In this document: positions 1-6,202 of the stretch, in pieces
Numbering within the stretch: the stretch's first letter is position 1
How the letters are laid out: each line of letters starts with the position of its first letter
Assembly: GCA_024762755.1 (NCBI GenBank)
Contig: JANTGX010000085.1
Coordinates: forward strand, 1-8,363
DNA: 8,363 nucleotides
Reading direction: 5' to 3'
Origin: Gammaproteobacteria bacterium
Lineage (GTDB): Bacteria; Pseudomonadota; Gammaproteobacteria; SZUA-152
Position numbers and translations under genes: made by a program
The notes under the pieces: model-generated
What the model saw: the letters and a program-made list of their open reading frames with translations, nothing else
Databases searched by the model: none
Told to the model about the DNA's origin: nothing

Positions 1-521
1 ACCGCCGCGGTGCCCCACGGGATGTCACGAAACAGGCCGGCGTCGCTGCGCCGCAGGCCGAGCAGGACGTAGCCGCCATCCTCCGCCGGGCCCAGCACCG
101 CCGGCCGGCCCGCCTGCAGCAGCTCCAGGGCCCGGCGCAGGTCGTCGGCCGTGAGCAACGGGCAGTCGGTGCCGATCACCAGGGCGGATTCCGCCTCATC
201 GAGTGCCGCGTGCAGGGCCGCGTGCATGCGCGCCCCCAGGTCCTCGCCCTGTTGCTCGTGCAGACTCAACGGCCAGCGCGCGGCGCATTCGGCGAAGAAG
301 GGGTGGCGGGTGTGCGGGGTGCCATACAGCTGCACCGGGGCCAGCCCGGCCCTGCAGACGGTGGCCAGGGTGTGCCGGGCGAGGGCCCGATGGCAGGCGG
401 TGGCGTGGGTGTCGCCGATGTGCCGCGCCAGGCGGGTCTTCACCCGGCCCGGCTGAGGGGCGCGGCAGAAGACCAGAATGCGCGCCTGCGGAAACGACAG
501 GGTGGCCGGCGCGGTCGACAT
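1..521 (-). CDS. rSAM/selenodomain-associated transferase 1 (TIGR04282/DUF2064 family), C-terminus cut by window edge
   Basis: 173 codons are visible, and the C-terminal part lies beyond the left edge. The family has a nucleotidyltransferase/glycosyltransferase-A-like fold, is cytosolic, and commonly travels with ArsS-type radical SAM genes; its exact substrate is not settled. The N-terminal nucleotide-binding loop is visible at about residues 18-32 (FCRAPQPGRVKTRLA). The signature GTDCP sits at 117-121 and the GPAEDGGYVLLGL stretch at 144-156; these are the best-conserved stretches I know for this family. The start at 521 is chosen because its ATG shares one base with the TGA of the upstream transferase 2 gene (TGATG), and the conserved block begins about 15 residues later. 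The ribosome site upstream is weak, so translational coupling is likely. It is the third gene of the arsS operon. The family call is firm; the biochemical role in arsenosugar formation is inferred from context. Confidence 0.9.
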   Translation of the reverse strand, partial: MSTAPATLSFPQARILVFCRAPQPGRVKTRLARHIGDTHATACHRALARHTLATVCRAGLAPVQLYGTPHTRHPFFAECAARWPLSLHEQQGEDLGARMHAALHAALDEAESALVIGTDCPLLTADDLRRALELLQAGRPAVLGPAEDGGYVLLGLRRSDAGLFRDIPWGTAA

Positions 522-1219
522 CAGGCCCGTTCCGCCCGGCGGGTCCGATAGCGCTGCGCCAGACGGGCGGGATCGACACCGCGCCAGTAGTCGAAACGCA
601 GGCGCCACATGAGCACGATGGTGCGCCAGGGGCCGTGCTCCTCCCAGCGCCGACTGGAGGTGGTCACCCGGGTGCGCAGACAGGCCGGTCGGGCACGCCG
701 TTTCAGGCTGCGGCTGAGGGCGACGTCCTCCATCAGCGGTATCTCGGGGTAGCCGCCGAGGTCCTCGAACCAGGCGCGGCGGACGAAGATGGCCTGGTCG
801 CCGGTGGCGATGCCGGTGAGACGCGAGCGCAGGTTGATCAGGGCGCCGAGCAGACGAAACAGGGGCCGACGGGCCGACAGGCGCACGTCGAAACGCCCCC
901 AGCCGGCCCCCGCCGCGAGGGCCGGCTGCAGGGCGCACAGGGCATCCGCCGGCAGGCGTGTGTCGGCATGCAGGAAGAGCAGGACCTCGCCGCGGGCCGC
1001 GGCGGCACCGTGGTTCATCTGCCGGGCGCGGCCACGGCCGGCGTGCAGTACCGCATCGGCCAGGGGGGCGGCCCGTTCTACACTGGCGTCGCGGCTGCCG
1101 CCGTCCACCACCAGCACCTCGTGGCCGGCGGCACGCCAGGCCTGCAGGGGTTGCAGGGTGGCCTGGATGCCCGCGGCCTCGTCGAGCATGGGCACGATGA
1201 CGCTGATGGCGGGGCGCAT
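521..1219 (-). CDS. rSAM/selenodomain-associated transferase 2, family 2 glycosyltransferase (TIGR04283)
   Basis: 232 aa, a usual full length for this GT2-fold family. The N terminus reads ISVIVPMLDEAAGI (residues 5-18), followed by VVDGGSRDAS with D39 in the usual sugar-nucleotide contact position. The LHADT motif (83-87) takes the place of the classic DxD. A later segment, MEDVALSRSLKR, matches the ED motif of inverting GT2 enzymes. There is no signal peptide or membrane segment. In arsenosugar-type clusters this protein is presumed to act on sugar or nucleoside-linked arsenic intermediates made after the ArsS step, but the reaction is not established. The ATG at 1219 lies 8 nt after the arsS stop, directly before the conserved beta-strand, without a clear Shine-Dalgarno. 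The same frame stays open upstream to 2086, but that stretch is antiparallel to nothing recognisable and overlaps arsS, so it is not coding. Confidence 0.92.
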   Translation of the reverse strand: MRPAISVIVPMLDEAAGIQATLQPLQAWRAAGHEVLVVDGGSRDASVERAAPLADAVLHAGRGRARQMNHGAAAARGEVLLFLHADTRLPADALCALQPALAAGAGWGRFDVRLSARRPLFRLLGALINLRSRLTGIATGDQAIFVRRAWFEDLGGYPEIPLMEDVALSRSLKRRARPACLRTRVTTSSRRWEEHGPWRTIVLMWRLRFDYWRGVDPARLAQRYRTRRAERA

Positions 1220-1227
1220 GGACGTAT

Positions 1228-2190
1228 TCAGGCCAGGGCACCCCCGCAGGAGCTGCCCTGGCCGGCGGTGCAACCGTAACAGTGGCCACGCACCACGATG
1301 GGCGCCCCGCGCAGGTCGACCCCCATGAGTTCGCTCAAGTGGCTGCGTGCCTTGCCTCCCTGTTGCAGGGGCAGGCCGAGCATCTGATTGAAGTCGCAGT
1401 CGAAGACATAGCCACGCCAGTCCACGCTGAGCAGGTTGCGGCACATCACCGTGGCCAGGTTGGCCTCGCTGTGGGCGCCCTGCAGGAGGGCCATGTAGTC
1501 GTCGAACTGACCCTTGGAGATGAGGCTGCTGCCGAAGCGCTGGATGGGCATGTTGGCGAGGGTCAGCAGCTGGTCGAAGTGGATGCCGAAGTCCTCGTCC
1601 AGACGCCGCTTGTAGTCGGCCTCGAGGGCGGCCTGGGCGGGTGGCAGAAAGGCCCCGCCGGGGTTGTAGACCAGGCTCAGGCGCAGGCCGCTGTCGCCCT
1701 GGCCATAGCCGAGGGCGTTGAGCCGTTGCAGCCCACGGATGCTGGCGGCAAACACCCCCTTGCCGCGCTGACCATCCACGTTGGCCTCGCTGTAACACGG
1801 CAGTGAGGCCACCACCTCCACCCCCTGCGCGGCGAGGAACTCGGCCAGATCCTCGTGCCCCGGCTCCTCCAGGATGGTCAGGTTGCAGCGGTCCATGACG
1901 TGCACCCCGCGGGCACGCGCGGTACGCACCAGACGACGGAAGTGGGGATTCATCTCCGGCGCGCCGCCGGTGAGGTCGAGCGTGGTGATGTCGGCCGCGG
2001 CGAGGTAGGCGAGCACCGTATCGACGGTCTCGGCCTGCATGTTTTCCTCGCGCTTGGGCCCGGCGTTGACGTGACAGTGCAGACACTGCTGGTTGCAGCG
2101 GTAGCCGAGGTTGACCTGCAGGGTATCCACGCCCTCACGGGTCAAGGGCGGGAAGACAGTCTGTTCCAGTCGGGGGAGGGTCTCGAGCAT
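1228..2190 (-). CDS. arsS: Arsenosugar biosynthesis radical SAM protein ArsS
   Basis: 320 aa. ArsS enzymes use a 4Fe-4S cluster and S-adenosylmethionine to attach a 5'-deoxyadenosyl group to dimethylarsenic, giving the nucleoside precursor of arsenosugars. The radical SAM cluster motif is CNQQCLHC (C32, C36, C39; CX3CX2C). A GGAPE motif (75-79) fits the SAM-binding GGE position. The C-terminal DUF3641-type domain has C250, C265 and the CYGCTAGQGSSCGGA block (C304, C307, C315), probably binding an auxiliary cluster. Some family members carry selenocysteine here; this copy has only cysteine codons. The start at 2190 has a good GAGGAA site (2196-2201) five bases upstream. The frame stays open further upstream, to 2967, but that part overlaps the divergent sigma gene and is rejected. 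It is first in a three-gene operon. No arsM neighbour is visible, so the dimethylarsenic substrate must come from elsewhere in the genome. Confidence 0.95.
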   Translation of the reverse strand: MLETLPRLEQTVFPPLTREGVDTLQVNLGYRCNQQCLHCHVNAGPKREENMQAETVDTVLAYLAAADITTLDLTGGAPEMNPHFRRLVRTARARGVHVMDRCNLTILEEPGHEDLAEFLAAQGVEVVASLPCYSEANVDGQRGKGVFAASIRGLQRLNALGYGQGDSGLRLSLVYNPGGAFLPPAQAALEADYKRRLDEDFGIHFDQLLTLANMPIQRFGSSLISKGQFDDYMALLQGAHSEANLATVMCRNLLSVDWRGYVFDCDFNQMLGLPLQQGGKARSHLSELMGVDLRGAPIVVRGHCYGCTAGQGSSCGGALA

Positions 2191-2218
2191 GGTATTTCCT
2201 CGGTCTCTGGGGATTGTC

Positions 2219-2237
2219 GGCGCCGCCGGGCGGCGCC
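2219..2237 (-). promoter_or_regulatory. GC hairpin in the arsS leader
   Basis: A perfect 9-bp inverted repeat (GGCGCCGCC at 2219-2227, GGCGGCGCC at 2229-2237) with one central base lies in the 174-bp divergent spacer between arsS and the sigma factor gene. In RNA it would fold as 8 pairs with a 3-nt loop. Its near end is 28 nt upstream of the arsS ATG and about 18 nt from the Shine-Dalgarno, so it would sit in the arsS 5' leader. No T-run follows on either strand, so it is not a standard terminator. It could be a leader stem or a dyad bound by a regulator; neither is shown. The only -10-like string for arsS is TAAGAT (minus strand, 2255-2260), with no matching -35. No clear promoter is seen for the sigma gene. 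Confidence 0.4.
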
Positions 2238-2364
2238 CATCGGGGGTGATTGGCATCTTAGCAACGATCCGCCCCACCGCGGGGCACCGCTTGCCACGGG
2301 GCTCGGACGGCGGGCAGAATGTGCCGGCACCCCTCCCTGACGCCACAACAGGCCAAACATTACC

Positions 2365-2973
2365 GTGAGCCGCCCCCTGCCGAGCGACGACGAACTCATC
2401 CCCCGGCTGCTGGCCGGCGACGAGGCCGCCTATGCCCAGCTGGTGCACGCCTATCACGGGCTGATGATCCACCTGGCGCGGGCCATCGTCGGTGATGCCT
2501 TTGCCGACGAGGTGGCACAGGAGGCCTGGATGGCGGTGCTGCGCGCCCTGCCCCGCTTCGAGCGCCGCTCCAGCCTGAAGACCTGGATCCTGCGCATCGC
2601 CAGCAACACGGCCAAATCGCGCCTGCGCCACGAATCGCGCTCGGTCAGCCTCGATGCCATGCTGGAGGACCGGCCGAGTCTGGATCCTGGCCGATTCCGC
2701 AGCGACGGCCACTGGGCCGTGCCCCCCCCGGCCTGGCATGCCGATACCCCGGACGACCTCCTGGCCAGCCGAGAACTGCGCGCCGTCGTCGACGGTGCCA
2801 TCGAGGCCCTGCCACCCATGCAGCGGGCCGCCCTCACCCTGCGCGACATGCAGAATCTGGATATGCCCACAATCTGTAAGATTCTCGAGGTTTCCGAGTC
2901 CAATGGACGGGTGCTTCTGCACCGAGCCCGCAGCCGCATTCAGGCGGCCATCGACGAGTATCAGCAACGATGA
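2365..2973 (+). CDS. ECF-subfamily RNA polymerase sigma-70 factor
   Basis: 202 aa, an alternative sigma factor directing RNA polymerase to a small regulon. Region 2 spans about 20-88 and includes the core-binding and -10 recognition stretch (EVAQEAWMAVLRALPRF, then LKTWILRIASNTAKSRLR). Region 4, with the -35 helix-turn-helix, spans about 139-195 (ALPPMQRAALTLRDMQNL, then SESNGRVLLHRARSR). The linker is long and contains a GHWAVPPPAW element, as in proteobacterial ECF factors paired with short zinc-finger anti-sigmas. The start is GTG at 2365, the only start upstream of region 2 (next Met is residue 34); its ribosome site is poor. The stop overlaps the anti-sigma ATG (ATGA, 2970-2973). It is divergent from arsS, with which it may share a regulatory spacer. 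I cannot name its ECF group or target genes. Confidence 0.93.
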   Translation: MSRPLPSDDELIPRLLAGDEAAYAQLVHAYHGLMIHLARAIVGDAFADEVAQEAWMAVLRALPRFERRSSLKTWILRIASNTAKSRLRHESRSVSLDAMLEDRPSLDPGRFRSDGHWAVPPPAWHADTPDDLLASRELRAVVDGAIEALPPMQRAALTLRDMQNLDMPTICKILEVSESNGRVLLHRARSRIQAAIDEYQQR

Positions 2974-3239
2974 AGATCATGCCCTCCTGCCGGGACATCA
3001 CCGAACAGGCCAGCGACTACCTGGAGCATGCCCTTTCCCCCTGGCAGCGCACCGGTTTCCGCCTGCATCTGCTCATGTGCCTCTATTGCCGCCGGCACAT
3101 GAAACACCTGCGCCTGACGATCGCCACCCTGCACCGCCTGCCCGAGGAGACGGCCCAGGACGACAGCGAAGAGAAACAACTGGAGGCCGTCTTACAGGCC
3201 CTGCGTGAGGCCCCGCCCCAGGGGCAAACTGGCGATTGA
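2970..3239 (+). CDS. Short zinc-finger anti-sigma factor (zf-HC2/ZAS type)
   Basis: 89 aa. It probably binds and inhibits the ECF sigma factor encoded immediately upstream, with which it overlaps by 4 nt (ATGA). The zinc site is visible as C7 plus H33-x3-C37-x2-C40 in the helix RLHLLMCLYCRRHM, the canonical ZAS pattern. There is no hydrophobic segment long enough to span a membrane: after the finger comes an amphipathic helix and a charged tail (EETAQDDSEEKQLE). The protein is therefore expected to stay in the cytoplasm and could respond directly to redox or metal changes through the zinc thiolates, as known for some soluble ZAS proteins; the actual signal is unknown. Coupling to the sigma gene suggests roughly matched production of the two proteins. 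Confidence 0.88.
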   Translation: MKIMPSCRDITEQASDYLEHALSPWQRTGFRLHLLMCLYCRRHMKHLRLTIATLHRLPEETAQDDSEEKQLEAVLQALREAPPQGQTGD

Positions 3240-3263
3240 TACCCCCCAAAGTTGTGGTAGAGT
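3236..3263 (+). promoter_or_regulatory. Candidate sigma-70 promoter for the response regulator pair
   Basis: A -35-like TTGATA (3236-3241, five of six consensus matches) and a -10-like TAGAGT (3258-3263, four of six) are separated by 16 bp. The -35 overlaps the stop codon of the anti-sigma gene. A start near 3270 would give a leader of about 65 nt before the ATG at 3336. The motif match is by eye only, and read-through from the sigma operon is equally possible because no terminator lies in the 96-nt gap. Confidence 0.35.
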
Positions 3264-3335
3264 CTGATCCAGTCTCCTGCCGGTTTCTGAGCAGCCGACT
3301 GGGTTATTGGATTACGAATTGCGAGGGACCACGCC

Positions 3336-3782
3336 ATGCCGGACAAAATCATCCTCCTTGTCGAAGACAACCCGGACGACGAAGCCCTCACGCTCCGGGC
3401 GCTGAAGAAGAACAACATCCTCAACGAGGTGGTCGTCACGCGTGACGGTGAAGAGGCCCTGGACTACCTCTTCTGCAGAGGCCGCTATGCCGATCGCGAT
3501 CCCGCCGATCTCCCCCAGGTCATCCTCCTCGACCTGCAACTGCCCAAGATCAACGGCCTCGAGGTGCTCAAGCGCCTGCGCAGCGACGAGCGCACCCGCC
3601 TGCTGCCGGTGGTCATCCTCACCACCTCCAACGAACAACGCGACATCGTCAGCAGCTACGAGAGTGGCGCCAACAGCTATATCCGCAAGCCCGTGGACTT
3701 CAATCAGTTCATGGAGGCGGTGCGCCAACTCGGGCTCTATTGGCTGGTCCTCAACGAGGCCCCAGGAAGGGCCGGGGGGTAG
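3336..3782 (+). CDS. Stand-alone response regulator receiver protein, Rcp1/CheY-like
   Basis: 148 aa, a single REC domain with no output domain. The acidic pocket is at E10-D11, the phosphoacceptor is D66 (in VILLDLQLPKING), the switch threonine is T96/T97 (LTTS), and the conserved lysine is K118 (RKPVD). The long loop between D37 and D66, with the CRGRY stretch, is typical of the Rcp family, which often receives phosphate from PAS- or phytochrome-type histidine kinases. Such proteins relay phosphate or act by protein binding. The start is supported by GAGGG upstream of the ATG and by the conserved N-terminal strand (KIILLVEDNPDDE). It lies 4 nt before the REC-GGDEF-EAL gene, so the two are almost certainly co-translated and probably share a signalling pathway. 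Its kinase is not in the window. Confidence 0.93.
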   Translation: MPDKIILLVEDNPDDEALTLRALKKNNILNEVVVTRDGEEALDYLFCRGRYADRDPADLPQVILLDLQLPKINGLEVLKRLRSDERTRLLPVVILTTSNEQRDIVSSYESGANSYIRKPVDFNQFMEAVRQLGLYWLVLNEAPGRAGG

Positions 3783-3786
3783 TCAC

Positions 3787-5505
3787 ATGGGCAACCCCTT
3801 GCGGGTACTCATCGTCGAGGATTCCGAAGACGACGCCCTGCTCCTGATTCGGGAGCTGAGGCGCAGTGGTTACGATCCGCGCAGTCTGCGCGTGCAGAAC
3901 GCCGCCGATTTGGAGAGTGCCCTGCAGCAGCACGTGTGGGACGTGGTGATCACCGATCACAACATGCCCAGTTTCAGCTCCGAGGACGCCCTGCAGATCG
4001 TCAAGGAGACCGGCGCAGACCTGCCGGTGATCATCGTCTCCGGCAGCATCGGCGAGGACATCGCCGTGTCCGCCATGAAGATGGGCGCCCACGACTACAT
4101 CATGAAGGACAACCTGACGCGCCTGGTGCCGGCCATCGAGCGCGAGCTGCGCGAGGCCGAGCTACGCCGCTCCCACCGCCTCGCCGAGGCCACCATCCAC
4201 CACCTCGCCTACCACGACCCCCTCACCGGGCTGGTCAACCGGCACGAGTTCGACCGTCGCCTGCAGGAGGCCCTGCGCAGCGCGCGCGAGGGCGAGGAGA
4301 CCCACGTCGTGCTCTACCTCGACCTCGATCAATTCAAGGTCATCAACGACACCTGCGGTCACCAGGCCGGCGACCAACTGCTCAGCCAGCTGGCGCTGGT
4401 GTTGCGCGACAAGATCCGCAGCCACGACACCCTCGCCCGTTTGGGCGGCGATGAGTTCGGCCTGCTGCTGGAGGGCTGCCCACTGGATCAGGCGCAGCAG
4501 ATCGCCGAGGGGCTGCGCAAGGCCGTGGCCAACTTCCGCTTCGTCTGGGAGGACAAGACCTTCAGCATCGGGGTCAGCATCGGCATGACGCCCATCACCG
4601 CCGAGGCGCGGGGCGTGGCCGAGGTTCTCAGTGCCGCCGACATGGCCTGCTACACGGCGAAGGACAAGGGCCGCAACCGCGTGCACGTCTATCTCGACGA
4701 CGACAGCGAACTGCAACACCGCCACAACGAAATGCGCTGGGTCGCCCGCATCAAGGAGGCCCTGGAACGCGAACGCTTCGTGCTCTATCGCCAGCCCATG
4801 TTGAGCCTGGAAACGGGCCAGGGCGAGCGCCTGCACAGTGAGTTCCTCGTCCGCATGCTGGACGACGACGACAAGCTGATCCTGCCCGGCGCCTTCATCC
4901 CCGCCGCCGAGCGCTACGGCATCATGACCCTGCTCGACCGCTGGGTGGTGAAGGCGGCCATCGAGCACCTGGCCACGCAATACCGCGAGGTGCAGGACTT
5001 GGACGCCATGGGCATCTTCTTCATCAACCTCTCCGGCGCCTCGCTGGACGACTCGGAATTCTTCGCCTACCTGCGCCAGCTCCTCGAGGACAACGAACTA
5101 CCGCCGCAGATCCTCTGCTTCGAGATCACCGAGACGGCCGCCATCTCCAATCTCCAGCTGGCCGTGGACTTCATCCACGGCATCCGCGATCTCGGCTGCA
5201 GCTTCGCCCTCGACGACTTCGGCTCCGGGCTGAGTTCGTTCTCCTACCTCAAGGCCATCCCCGTGGACTATCTGAAGATCGATGGGGGTTTCGTGCGCGA
5301 CATCGTCGGCGACCCCATGAACTACGCCATCGTCCAGGCGGTCAACGAGATCGGCCACGTTGCCGGGCTGCGCACCATCGCCGAGTTCGTCGAGAATGAA
5401 ACGGTACTGGCGACCCTGCAGACCATCGGCGTCGACCTGGCACAGGGCTTCGGTATCGCCCTGCCACAGGCCATCGACGACGAACGGCTAGCCTGCCCGG
5501 CCTGA
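3787..5505 (+). CDS. REC-GGDEF-EAL cyclic di-GMP response regulator
   Basis: 572 aa, cytosolic, controlling the second messenger c-di-GMP. The REC domain (about 1-125) has E11-D12, phosphoacceptor D57, S85 and K107. The GGDEF domain (about 140-300) has an intact GGDEF at 220-224 and an inhibitory I-site RSHD (211-214) exactly five residues before it. The EAL domain (about 325-565) has the motif as EFL (E352) and keeps N414, E446, D476-D477, K497, E533 and Q553, with spacing matching active phosphodiesterases. The sequence therefore predicts both cyclase and phosphodiesterase potential, gated by phosphorylation; which dominates cannot be read from it. The frame is open upstream to 3442 but overlaps the preceding regulator. 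The ATG at 3787 follows a G-rich ribosome site and begins the REC strand. It ends 46 nt before the convergent 216-aa gene, with no terminator hairpin seen between. Confidence 0.95.
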   Translation: MGNPLRVLIVEDSEDDALLLIRELRRSGYDPRSLRVQNAADLESALQQHVWDVVITDHNMPSFSSEDALQIVKETGADLPVIIVSGSIGEDIAVSAMKMGAHDYIMKDNLTRLVPAIERELREAELRRSHRLAEATIHHLAYHDPLTGLVNRHEFDRRLQEALRSAREGEETHVVLYLDLDQFKVINDTCGHQAGDQLLSQLALVLRDKIRSHDTLARLGGDEFGLLLEGCPLDQAQQIAEGLRKAVANFRFVWEDKTFSIGVSIGMTPITAEARGVAEVLSAADMACYTAKDKGRNRVHVYLDDDSELQHRHNEMRWVARIKEALERERFVLYRQPMLSLETGQGERLHSEFLVRMLDDDDKLILPGAFIPAAERYGIMTLLDRWVVKAAIEHLATQYREVQDLDAMGIFFINLSGASLDDSEFFAYLRQLLEDNELPPQILCFEITETAAISNLQLAVDFIHGIRDLGCSFALDDFGSGLSSFSYLKAIPVDYLKIDGGFVRDIVGDPMNYAIVQAVNEIGHVAGLRTIAEFVENETVLATLQTIGVDLAQGFGIALPQAIDDERLACPA

Positions 5506-5551
5506 CGCCCCCGTCACGCCCGTGAGATTTCGAGTGGCGGTACCCCCGGCC

Positions 5552-6202
5552 TCAGGACGCCAGGCAGGCCCCCGCCGCGCCGGTCAGGGGCAACAGGCCG
5601 GCCACTACCTCGTCCATCGCTGCCTCCGCGTCTTTCTCTTCCACCCCCTCGCCAGCCCGGTCGTCCACCACCGTCTGCGCCGGCAGCACGCCGAGACAAT
5701 GCAGCTCCAGTGACAACAGGGACTGCGCCGCATCGCGCAGAAAGTCGAAACAGCGTCGGCCGTGGGCCTCGCTGCGCGCATCCAGCATGATCACCTGCAG
5801 GCGGACCCGCCGCCCCTGCTCCGCCAGTTGGGCCAGGTGATGGTAGGCCAGGCGTACCCCGGCCAGGCAGGCCGGCACCGCCATCAGCAGACACTCGCCG
5901 GCCACCGCCAAGGTGCCCTCGACGGCGGTCAGCGGCAGCAGGCAGACCTCGGGCGCCGGCTGGCCAGCCTGGCCGGCGCGGCGCTGCTGTTGTTCGATAT
6001 TCAACACGGCACAGCGATGACCGCGTGCCTCGAGGGCATCCTGCAGGCGGTAGGCGATGAAGTCGTCCTCACGCGCCACCAGCAACAGCGGGGTGATCCG
6101 CGTCTCCTGCCAGGGGGAAGGCGCCTCGTCGGCGTCGCTGAGAAAGTGGTGACCGATCTCCGCCAGGCGGCGGCGGGAATCGAGGGTCTCTTCGGCAATC
6201 AT
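5552..6202 (-). CDS. MinD/FlhG-fold-like protein lacking a P-loop (function unknown)
   Basis: 216 aa, not a standard annotated family as far as I can tell. From recalled FleN/FlhG sequences, residues 93-182 line up with the C-terminal half of those MinD-type ATPases. The best-matching pieces are GECLLMAVP and LAYHHLAQLAEQG (DAYALIK-like), then SEAHGRRCFDFLR (the SxxEGRxLF region) and LELHCLGVLP (LQYVGAIPYD region). Residues 36-70 look like the first strand and helix of the fold (ITPLLLVA...LEARGHRCAVLNIE), but the Walker A lysines and glycines are absent and no DxD/Walker A' remains. It is therefore predicted not to hydrolyse ATP and could be a partner or regulator of the neighbouring ParA. 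Its ATG overlaps the parA stop (ATGA) and has a GAGG site seven bases upstream. The gene is solid; the fold call is inference. Confidence 0.75.
   Translation of the reverse strand: MIAEETLDSRRRLAEIGHHFLSDADEAPSPWQETRITPLLLVAREDDFIAYRLQDALEARGHRCAVLNIEQQQRRAGQAGQPAPEVCLLPLTAVEGTLAVAGECLLMAVPACLAGVRLAYHHLAQLAEQGRRVRLQVIMLDARSEAHGRRCFDFLRDAAQSLLSLELHCLGVLPAQTVVDDRAGEGVEEKDAEAAMDEVVAGLLPLTGAAGACLAS

Noticed and set aside
1205..1230. Possible selenocysteine readthrough of the arsS TGA stop
   Set aside because: The conserved C-terminal cysteine block is already complete before the stop, and the following codons run into the next gene without conserved residues.
203..1279. Plus-strand 358-codon open frame opposite the two transferases
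   Set aside because: Shadow of GC-rich coding DNA; low-complexity R/G/A/P sequence with no family similarity.
2191..2364. Riboswitch or ArsR-type operator upstream of arsS
   Set aside because: No recognisable aptamer core or ArsR-like dyad; only the short GC hairpin is visible.
4162..4980. Minus-strand 272-codon open frame opposite the GGDEF-EAL gene
   Set aside because: Its V/G/A/D/H-rich composition is the antisense pattern of a biased gene; the plus strand encodes intact GGDEF and EAL domains.
5506..5551. Bidirectional terminator between the converging operons
   Set aside because: No stem longer than a few pairs and no T-run in either direction in this 46-nt gap.
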